Source: an uncultured Ignavibacteria bacterium
GTDB lineage: Bacteria; Bacteroidota; Ignavibacteria; SZUA-365
NCBI GenBank assembly: GCA_913060595.1
Contig: CAJXSA010000200.1
Span: forward strand, 1-7,167
Direction: 5' to 3'
DNA length: 7,167 nucleotides
Below the pieces are notes generated by a model that worked only from the letters and a program-made list of their open reading frames with translations, was not told the origin of the DNA and searched no databases. Shown here piece after piece: positions 1-5,565 of this stretch. A program made the position numbers and the translations under genes. How positions within the stretch are numbered: position 1 is the first letter of the stretch; each line of letters begins with the position of its first letter.

Positions 1-429
1 CGCAAAGGGATTCCCACCCTCGAACTCCATGTCCATACGGTAGAGCACGACCTCCTGCTTCGCCTCGGCGAACGCAGCGTCGTCCTGCATGCTCTCCGTC
101 CTGGTCTCCTGCTCCTCACGCTGCGAGAACACATAGCTGATGCCCGTACCGCGCACGTAGAGCTGCACACCGCTGACATTCGCCGTGTAGCGGATGTCCG
201 GTCGTGGATTGCCGTCGGTATCGACGATCTGCCCGCGGTTTTCTGTGAAGCATATCTGTCGCGCGTCGACGGATTTGCCTGTCAGCGACGGTTTTCCTTC
301 AACGCCCGCACGCAGCGGCGATTCGGCATGCGTGGCGGACATGGGGAAAAGGCCGCAGGCAGCGAGACAGGTGAAGATAAATGTTGAGATAAAGGGAAGG
401 ATGCGGTGGGCGGAAGTGCTGGCAGACAT
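1..429 (-). CDS. Secreted ENRGQ-domain (SBBP-repeat type) protein, N-terminal fragment
   Basis: This is a 5'-partial gene: 143 codons are open from the ATG at 427-429 to the window edge, and the 3' part lies outside. The N-terminus has a signal sequence (Arg9, a hydrophobic stretch at about residues 10-28, and an Ala-rich end near SATHA35). Residues 59-101 contain ICFTENRGQIVDTDGNPRP followed by a beta-rich GVQLYVRGTGISYVF segment. I recognise this as the N-terminal domain found in large secreted SBBP-repeat proteins of Bacteroidota/Chlorobiota, which usually continue into beta-propeller repeats and a T9SS sorting tail; neither is visible here. The start is supported by a strong Shine-Dalgarno sequence, AAGGAG (436-441), 6 nt upstream. 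LAAC at residues 22-25 also fits a lipobox, so lipoprotein processing cannot be excluded. The gene lies 86 nt downstream of the receiver gene on the same strand. The function is unknown; a cell-surface or extracellular structural or adhesive role is inferred from the family. Confidence 0.82.
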   Translation of the reverse strand, partial: MSASTSAHRILPFISTFIFTCLAACGLFPMSATHAESPLRAGVEGKPSLTGKSVDARQICFTENRGQIVDTDGNPRPDIRYTANVSGVQLYVRGTGISYVFSQREEQETRTESMQDDAAFAEAKQEVVLYRMDMEFEGGNPFA

Positions 430-470
430 GGGTGTCTCCTTGCGGATGTACAGATTTATCGGGATCAGTC

Positions 471-498
471 AAATCGAAATGGCTATATGCGAAATCGG
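471..498 (-). promoter_or_regulatory. Candidate regulatory repeats upstream of the secreted SBBP-type gene
   Basis: On the plus strand AAATCG occurs at 471-476 and again at 492-497, 21 bp apart (about two helical turns). The second copy lies within GAAATCGGCA (491-500), which recurs exactly at 2459-2468 upstream of the other secreted-protein gene. The site lies about 40-70 bp upstream of the start at 429, where an operator or activator site would be expected. I found no convincing -35/-10 or Bacteroidota -33/-7 promoter in this 86-nt spacer. This is sequence pattern only; the function is inferred. Confidence 0.25.
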
Positions 499-515
499 CA
501 TCGCCAAGTGATTAT

Positions 516-869
516 TCAATTCGGCAGCAGGTTTTCGAGCAGGCCGTGCAGATCGAACAGTTTGTCCTTGATGAGGTAGTTCTGCGCCCCGGCATCGCGG
601 GCCTGGTCGCGGTAGGCCGGATTGTCGAAATCCGTCACGATGACCACGCGGGCGCCGGCGTCTGTGGCGACGATTTTCCGTGTGGCCTCCAGTCCGTCCA
701 TGAACGGCATGCGTATGTCCATGAGCACAGCGTCGGGGTGATGCCGTGTGTACTGTTCCACCGCTTCGAGGCCGTTTTCCGCCTCCCAGCTTTCCGTGAC
801 GAGATCACTGACAAGGGAAAGCAGGAAGCGGCGCATCCGCTGATTGTCGTCGACGATGAGAAGTCGCAT
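516..869 (-). CDS. Stand-alone receiver-domain response regulator
   Basis: This 117-residue protein consists of a single CheY-like receiver domain and nothing else. The acidic pair is D7-D8, the phospho-acceptor is D51 in AVLMDIRMP, the conserved Thr is T79 (VIVTDF) and the conserved Lys is K101 (YLIKDK), so the phosphorylation machinery looks complete. The receiver resembles NarL-family receivers, but the chain stops after the last helix (LLENLLPN), so there is no HTH or enzymatic output domain. Such proteins work as phosphorelay intermediates, phosphate sinks or protein-binding switches in the cytoplasm. There is no cognate kinase immediately beside it; the nearest are the HisKA_3 kinases upstream on the same strand. 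It starts 56 nt after the Asp-box gene. The ATG at 867-869 lacks a good Shine-Dalgarno sequence (GGACGGACACC precedes it), and an in-frame stop at 885-887 rules out a substantial upstream extension. The family call is firm; the partner and role are unknown. Confidence 0.9.
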   Translation of the reverse strand: MRLLIVDDNQRMRRFLLSLVSDLVTESWEAENGLEAVEQYTRHHPDAVLMDIRMPFMDGLEATRKIVATDAGARVVIVTDFDNPAYRDQARDAGAQNYLIKDKLFDLHGLLENLLPN

Positions 870-901
870 GGTGTCCGTCCGTTTTCAGATTCCTGTTGTA
901 C

Positions 902-919
902 GTGCAGGTACTCCTGCAC
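902..919 (-). terminator. Hairpin just after the Asp-box gene (possible terminator or processing site)
   Basis: GTGCAGG (902-908) and CCTGCAC (913-919) form a perfect 7-bp stem around a 4-nt loop. It begins 6 nt beyond the stop codon of the Asp-box gene, where a terminator would be expected. On the minus strand it is followed by GTACAACAGG, not a U-run, so it is not a canonical intrinsic terminator. It could instead stabilise or separate the two messages, or lie in the leader of the receiver gene. Confidence 0.4.
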
Positions 920-925
920 ATTGTC

Positions 926-2422
926 TCACCGCTGTACGGTGACGATTCTGCTCAGCTGCACCTCCCCGGCCTGCAGGCGGCAGATGTAATTTCCCGGCGG
1001 GAGCTGTGACGCATCCAGGGGAGCGAGCCAGTTCCCAGCTTCGCGCACATCGTCCACGATGACGCGCAGCTGACGTCCCAGCATGTCGTGCAGGGACAGT
1101 CGCACGTGCGTCGCATGCGGAATGGTGAAGCGCATGCTGCTCTGCTCCCGGAAGGGATTGGGATAATTCTGAGAAAGTGCGAAACCGGGGATGATGGGAA
1201 CAACTGCTGCGGTGGACACTCCGGAGTTGCCCGTGGGATTGCAGCGATGCCGGATGATGCGTCCGGCACTGCGCCATACGGTATGCACGGAAGAACCCGA
1301 AACCGCGACAGACGCTCCATATGCGTACAGTGAATCGATGGAGAGCGGTATCTCTTCCTGCCAGGTGACCCCTGCATCGGGGGATGTCATGTAGTAAACC
1401 TCACTCGGAGCGGTATCGTCTGTCTCTCGCCTGCGGTAATCGCCCCACGTCACATGAACCTGACTTCCGCATACCGCGACACAGGGCCATCCGGCACCCC
1501 ATGGATCGACGTTCCACATGGTCATCTGCTGCTCGGCACCCCAGCTTTTGCCTCCGTCCCAGGAGTATTTATAGAAAACATTCAGTGAGCCGCTGTAGAA
1601 ATCATGCCACAGGAGATGCACATCATTCCCTTCTGCCGCGATGCTCGGTCCGGTCGAAGCTTTCATCCAGTCCGTCATGCGCTGTTCTTCCTCCCATGTC
1701 TCACCGTCATCGGTCGAATGCCGGTAGACGATTTCCGAGTATCCCCATCGCATGTCCATGTATGCGAGATGGACGGTGCTCCCGGATACGGCAATGGTTC
1801 CGCCGAGAGCAAAGAAGGACGGAACGACAACCTCTTCCTCGTTCCAGGTCTCGCCTCCGTCATCGGATTTCCTGTAGATGAGATTTTTCCCCATCATGTC
1901 ATCCGCTGTCCAGATGACATGAACGTGATTGTTCATAACGGCCACCATCGGAGCATAGCAATCCCCGTTGGGTGCACTCAAGACACGTTCCTCCCCCCAC
2001 GTCACACCGTCATCCGTCGAATGGCGATAATACACGGTTCTCATCCCCTCTGCGGTGACACACCAGACCGCGTGCACGTCCGTGTTGCAGGCAGCGATGG
2101 AGGGCCGGAGGTATTCTACGGAAACCAGCGCAGGTGCCAGGATTACCGGCTCCTCCCAGGTTCGGCCCAGATCCGTCGAGCGACGATACGTCGCGCCCCA
2201 ATTCGCAACCGACCAGTGAGACCAGATCGTATGTATGACACTGCCGCTGGCAGCGACGCAGCGCGCGGTGGTGTAGGATGTCGACGCCGTATCGAGTTCT
2301 CCCGACAGGTTCGACGCCTCCCCCCACTGCGCGGAAATGGGTTGCGTGCAGAAAAACAACCCGAGAACGAGGCCGGAAAAAATGCGAAAACACGTGGGAA
2401 TCTGTCCTGTCACAACGGTCAT
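926..2422 (-). CDS. Secreted Asp-box (BNR/sialidase-like) repeat protein with T9SS sorting domain
   Basis: The protein has 498 residues. A signal peptide (hydrophobic about 13-25, cleavage likely near PISA31-Q32) is followed by a beta-propeller-like body with six Asp-boxes of the SxDxGxTW type, at residues 82-89, 135-142, 186-193, 236-243, 287-294 and 347-354. Spacing is about 50-60 residues, and each box is preceded by a V/I-x-Y-R-like strand. Between them recur VHxxW-type strands (VHAVW, VHVIW, VHLLW, VHVTW, VHTVW). Residues about 412-498 form a T9SS type A sorting domain (NYPNPF at 419-424, then DMLGR and LPPGNYICRL). Secretion through the outer membrane and surface attachment or release are therefore expected. 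I do not see the N-terminal R-I-P motif of true sialidases, so catalysis is doubtful; glycan or protein binding is equally possible. The start at 2420-2422 is supported by GGAGG (2428-2432) with 5-nt spacing. It lies 120 nt downstream of the NarL-type regulator gene. Confidence 0.9.
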   Translation of the reverse strand: MTVVTGQIPTCFRIFSGLVLGLFFCTQPISAQWGEASNLSGELDTASTSYTTARCVAASGSVIHTIWSHWSVANWGATYRRSTDLGRTWEEPVILAPALVSVEYLRPSIAACNTDVHAVWCVTAEGMRTVYYRHSTDDGVTWGEERVLSAPNGDCYAPMVAVMNNHVHVIWTADDMMGKNLIYRKSDDGGETWNEEEVVVPSFFALGGTIAVSGSTVHLAYMDMRWGYSEIVYRHSTDDGETWEEEQRMTDWMKASTGPSIAAEGNDVHLLWHDFYSGSLNVFYKYSWDGGKSWGAEQQMTMWNVDPWGAGWPCVAVCGSQVHVTWGDYRRRETDDTAPSEVYYMTSPDAGVTWQEEIPLSIDSLYAYGASVAVSGSSVHTVWRSAGRIIRHRCNPTGNSGVSTAAVVPIIPGFALSQNYPNPFREQSSMRFTIPHATHVRLSLHDMLGRQLRVIVDDVREAGNWLAPLDASQLPPGNYICRLQAGEVQLSRIVTVQR

Positions 2423-2459
2423 GGCTGCCTCCGGAAATGTGGGCTGGGTGTATGAACGG

Positions 2460-2498
2460 AAATCGGCAGATGGAATGCATCAGTAGTTCTACCGATTT
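2460..2498 (-). promoter_or_regulatory. Imperfect inverted repeat in the leader of the Asp-box gene
   Basis: AAATCGGCAGA (2460-2470) pairs with TCTACCGATTT (2488-2498) at 10 of 11 positions, leaving a 17-nt loop. The outer 7 bp (AAATCGG/CCGATTT) are perfect. The element lies 38-76 bp upstream of the start codon at 2422. It may be an RNA stem-loop in the 5' leader or a widely spaced operator. One arm overlaps the 10-mer GAAATCGGCA (2459-2468) that is also found upstream of the SBBP-type gene. The function is inferred from position alone. Confidence 0.35.
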
Positions 2499-2500
2499 TA

Positions 2501-2521
2501 TGCCGGGGGTGCGTCCCGGCA
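2501..2521 (-). terminator. GC-rich hairpin after the kinase/regulator operon, possible terminator
   Basis: TGCCGGG (2501-2507) and CCCGGCA (2515-2521) form a perfect 7-bp GC-rich stem with a 7-nt loop, 21 nt beyond the stop codon of the response-regulator gene. On the minus strand the sequence that follows is TAAAATCGG, which is AT-rich but is not a U-tract. It is a plausible end point or partial attenuator between the signalling operon and the secreted-protein gene; evidence for full termination is weak. Confidence 0.4.
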
Positions 2522-2542
2522 GGGGAATTCAGGATGGACGGT

Positions 2543-3202
2543 TCAGAGGTACATGCGGTGCTCGATGGCGAAGCGGATGAGTCCGTGACTGCCGCGCTCA
2601 CCGAGCTTGGAGCAGATGTTGGCGCGATGGGTGTCGATGGTGCGGGGACTCACGCAGAGCGTGTCCGCGATTTCGCGGGTGGATTTGTTTTCGGCGATCA
2701 GGTGCAGGACGCGCCGCTCGCACTGCGTGAGCGAGGCGACGGCGAGCAGTTCAGCAGCACGGGGATGGGCATCAGGGGTGTCGTTCTCGGCGTCAGGAAC
2801 TCCAAGACAGAACTCACCGGCGGCGACGCGGCGGATGCCGTTGAGTATGTCCCGCGGCGCGCTGTCCTTGAGCATGTAGCCCGCGGCACCCAGTTCCACG
2901 GCCCGCTGAAATACCGCGCGGTCGTCGTGCAGCGTGAGCACGATGGCGCGCGTCGCGAGTTCCAGGGAAGCGATTTCCCTGAGGATGTCGAGTCCGGTCA
3001 GCGATGGCATCTCGATGTCCAGCAGCGCGACGTCTGGCTGCTGCACGATGATGGCCTCGAGCGCTTCACCGCCGTCCCCGGCCTCACCGGCGACGCTGAC
3101 GCCCTCCTCGTACTCGATCATCATGCGCAGCCCGCCGCGCACGACGGGATGGTCGTCGGCGATGAATACGCGTATGCTGTCGACGGCGGTCGCATTGCTC
3201 AT
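2543..3202 (-). CDS. NarL/FixJ-family response regulator (receiver plus LuxR-type HTH)
   Basis: This 219-residue cytoplasmic DNA-binding regulator is of normal length for the NarL/FixJ family. The receiver spans about residues 9-125: acidic pair D16-D17, phospho-acceptor D62 in VALLDIEMP, T90 in IVLTLHDD and K112 in YMLKDS. A linker at about 128-156 leads to the LuxR-type HTH at about 158-213, which starts LTQCERRVLHLIAENKS; its recognition helix is in SPRTIDTHRANICSKLG. All phosphorylation residues are present. It is the third gene of an operon: its ATG overlaps the stop of the TPR kinase by 4 nt (3199-3202, ATGA). A Shine-Dalgarno sequence, GAGGAG (3209-3214), lies inside the kinase's last codons, 6 nt from the start. 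It is almost certainly the output partner of one or both kinases, since HisKA_3 kinases typically pair with NarL-type regulators. Its target genes are not known from sequence; the adjacent secreted-protein gene is a candidate. Confidence 0.96.
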   Translation of the reverse strand: MSNATAVDSIRVFIADDHPVVRGGLRMMIEYEEGVSVAGEAGDGGEALEAIIVQQPDVALLDIEMPSLTGLDILREIASLELATRAIVLTLHDDRAVFQRAVELGAAGYMLKDSAPRDILNGIRRVAAGEFCLGVPDAENDTPDAHPRAAELLAVASLTQCERRVLHLIAENKSTREIADTLCVSPRTIDTHRANICSKLGERGSHGLIRFAIEHRMYL

Positions 3203-5565
3203 GTGCTGCTCCTCACTTCCTCTTCCAGCGCGTTCTCTGCTGCGTGCGTGGATTGCGGTGACGCACCGTATTCCTCACGCGAAGTGGTGGACGCCTGTGC
3301 GCCCGTCCGCAGATCGTCACCGTTGAGCGGAACGGTGGCTTCCAGGAGCGTTCCCCGGCCGGCCGCACTTTCTATGCGCAGCTGTCCCCCGAGCAGATGC
3401 ATGCGCTCTGTCATGTCTTCGAGTCCCATGCCCGTTGGCGCGCCGGTCTTTGCCGCACCGATGTCAAATCCCTTGCCGTCGTCGCGCAGATGCAGGCGAA
3501 GGCTGCCGTTCACCCGTTCGAGACGCACGTCCGCACGCGTGGCGCCGGCGTGCTTGATGATATTGTTCATTCCCTCCTGCACCACACGGTACAGGTCGAT
3601 TTCCCGCTCCGCGGGGATCAGTCCGTCGACATCCGCGATATCGGCGTGCACGTCGAGCGGAGTGCTTTCATCGACAGACCGCAGCATACCGCGCAGCGTT
3701 TCCGTCAGTCCCACCCGCTCGAGCTGATAGGGACGCAGGTCGCGGCAGAGACGACGGACGTCCTCGACGCCCTCCACCGCGATTTCCATGATATCGGTGA
3801 GATGCTCTTTTCGCCGCGCGGCGTCGTCCATGGCCATGCGTACGCGATGCTTGATGATCAGCAGGTCCTGCCCGATGCCGTCGTGCAGCGCGCCCGCGAT
3901 GCGACGCCGCTCTTTTTCCTGCGAGGCGATGAGATGCGCGGTGAAACGGCGCTGCTGGGCATGCTCCTCCCGCGCGATCGCCGCCTGCTGTACTATGGCC
4001 TGCGTCTCGACGGCGCGCGCATGCAGTTCCGCCGACTCGGTGCGCAGTTCCGCCGTTTCCCGCCGTCTGCGGAGATTGCGCAGCAGAAGGCCGCCCAGGA
4101 CGAGCGCGATCAGGAAGCCGCCTGCGAGCGCGTTGCGCAGCAGCTGTTCCTGTGATATCGCCGCCTGCTGCAGCGAAATCTGATCACGCTGCCGCGCGCT
4201 CTCCGCCCTGCCGCGGGCGATGGCCTGCGTGCGCAGCGTCAGCGTGTCTGCCGCCCGCGCGAGCTGCAGTTCCTCAATGCGGCGCTGCTGTGCGAGCAGC
4301 TGTGCTTCATCCGTTCGCGCCGTAAGCGCCTCCCGTTCCGCCGCGAGGCGCTGTCCGGTGCGCACGAGCGTGAGCGAGTCGATGGCGCGCGTGGCAGCGA
4401 GAAGAGCGAGGCGGCGCTCCCGCCGCTCGGCTTCATACGCGGCGGTCAATTCATTGACGCGTGTTATCGTCTGCACGTTGTACACCGAATCGTTCAGCGC
4501 CATGTGCTGCTTCTGCATCGCGATCGCCTTTGCGAATTGTCCGTTGCGCGCGAAATGCTCTGCGAGGGTTCCCGCATGCCAGCGCAGACGCCCCCGTCCG
4601 CCGAGCGTCTTGCTCACTTCGAGCGCGGCGTCGAAGCACTGCATGGCACTGTCCGCTTTCCCCAGCCGGCTGCAAAGCGTCCCGAGCTGCTGGAGAGTGA
4701 AATCAATATCCCGCAGCGACCCGGCTTCCCTGTAGTGTCGCAGCGCCCGCTGCTCGTAGTCCACGGCGGTGATGAGATCGCCTTCCTCGCGGAAAATGCG
4801 CGCGACGCTGTGCCAGTTTGTCCCGATGCGGCGCGGATCGCCGAGGGAGTCGGCGATGGCCCTGCTCCGCCGGAGATATTTGCGCGCCCAGTCGTGATGC
4901 CCGCCGTTCGTGCAGATTGCGGCCAGGATGATAAGAGTGAATTCGATGTCCCTCACATTGCCGATTTCCTCGCGGATTTCCAGGCAGCGGCGCAGGTAAC
5001 GAATTCCCTCCTCCTTGTCCCCCATGAAGTCATTCTCCACCCCGATGAACCACAGCGAGGTGGCCAATAGGCCCCGGTGTCCGACGGTTTCCGCCAGGTC
5101 GCATGCCCGCTTGAGGTAGCGCATGGACTGCGTAAAATCCCCCTTGCGCGTGTGCATGCGTCCGACGTTCCACAGCGCGGGGATCATTCCCAGCGTGTCT
5201 CCTACCTGCTCGAACATGCGCATGCCGCGCTCGTAACACTCCATCGCGCGGAGATGGCTGTCCAGCACCAGCCACATGCCGCCCATGACGCGCGAGGTGA
5301 ACGCGGCCGCCGCGATTTCACCCGCAGCGACACGGTGGCGGTAGCTGCGCTCGTACCAGCGCATCGCCTCCTCGTTGCGGTGTTCGGCATACTGCGCCCG
5401 TCCTATGCGGAAGCAGATCGCACCCCGGCTGCTGTCGTCCGCCGCTGCGTCCAGTTCCAGCATCAGGCTGTCGATTCGCGCCTGCGCATGCAGCTGTGTG
5501 ACCGGTTTTACGCACGCGGCACAGACGAGAAGGAGGAAAATGCAATAACGGCCCAATGTTCTCAT
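3199..5565 (-). CDS. TPR-containing membrane sensor histidine kinase (HisKA_3)
   Basis: The protein has 788 residues. A signal peptide (1-27, hydrophobic 8-18, ending LHA/Q) leads to a periplasmic region of about eight TPR-like helical repeats starting near residues 47, 86, 126, 165, 206, 246, 286 and 326, with a 40-residue period. A long coiled coil follows (about 372-475), then one membrane helix (about 478-496), a cytoplasmic coiled linker, and the HisKA_3 dimerisation domain. The phospho-His is H561 in GALHDGIGQD, which also carries the DxxxQ phosphatase motif (D562, Q566). The HATPase_c domain has the N-box GMNNIIKHA (N667/N668), DDGKGFD (695-701) and a GMGLEDM G-box (712-718). A Ser/Thr/Glu-rich tail of about 40 residues (749-788) extends beyond the ATPase domain. 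The start is supported by AAAGGGGGAT (5571-5580). Its ATG overlaps the stop of the preceding kinase by 4 nt, and its stop overlaps the regulator's start by 4 nt. The ligand is unknown; the TPRs suggest sensing through a protein or peptide. Confidence 0.96.
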   Translation of the reverse strand: MRTLGRYCIFLLLVCAACVKPVTQLHAQARIDSLMLELDAAADDSSRGAICFRIGRAQYAEHRNEEAMRWYERSYRHRVAAGEIAAAAFTSRVMGGMWLVLDSHLRAMECYERGMRMFEQVGDTLGMIPALWNVGRMHTRKGDFTQSMRYLKRACDLAETVGHRGLLATSLWFIGVENDFMGDKEEGIRYLRRCLEIREEIGNVRDIEFTLIILAAICTNGGHHDWARKYLRRSRAIADSLGDPRRIGTNWHSVARIFREEGDLITAVDYEQRALRHYREAGSLRDIDFTLQQLGTLCSRLGKADSAMQCFDAALEVSKTLGGRGRLRWHAGTLAEHFARNGQFAKAIAMQKQHMALNDSVYNVQTITRVNELTAAYEAERRERRLALLAATRAIDSLTLVRTGQRLAAEREALTARTDEAQLLAQQRRIEELQLARAADTLTLRTQAIARGRAESARQRDQISLQQAAISQEQLLRNALAGGFLIALVLGGLLLRNLRRRRETAELRTESAELHARAVETQAIVQQAAIAREEHAQQRRFTAHLIASQEKERRRIAGALHDGIGQDLLIIKHRVRMAMDDAARRKEHLTDIMEIAVEGVEDVRRLCRDLRPYQLERVGLTETLRGMLRSVDESTPLDVHADIADVDGLIPAEREIDLYRVVQEGMNNIIKHAGATRADVRLERVNGSLRLHLRDDGKGFDIGAAKTGAPTGMGLEDMTERMHLLGGQLRIESAAGRGTLLEATVPLNGDDLRTGAQASTTSREEYGASPQSTHAAENALEEEVRSST

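Noticed and set aside
194..511. 105-codon plus-strand frame across the start of the SBBP-type gene
   Set aside because: The minus strand here encodes a signal peptide and the ENRGQ domain with a good Shine-Dalgarno sequence. The plus frame has no supporting features.
902..919. The short hairpins as CRISPR-like or mobile-element repeats
   Set aside because: The arms at 902, 2501 and 7133 are unrelated in sequence, there is no repeat-spacer periodicity, and no transposase or cas-like protein is present.
1604..2455. 283-codon open frame on the plus strand opposite the Asp-box gene
   Set aside because: The repeated Asp-box coding pattern explains the open frame. The plus translation has no recognisable motif and no ribosome binding logic.
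2534..3727. 397-codon open frame on the plus strand opposite the regulator and the end of the second kinase
   Set aside because: It spans two genes with clear domain motifs on the minus strand and becomes low-complexity Ser/Arg in its second half. It is a shadow.
3199..5565. Lipoprotein reading of the second kinase (LLLVCAAC near residues 11-18)
   Set aside because: Position -3 relative to Cys18 is Cys, and Cys15 has Val at -1; neither fits a lipobox. Ordinary cleavage near LHA-Q fits better.
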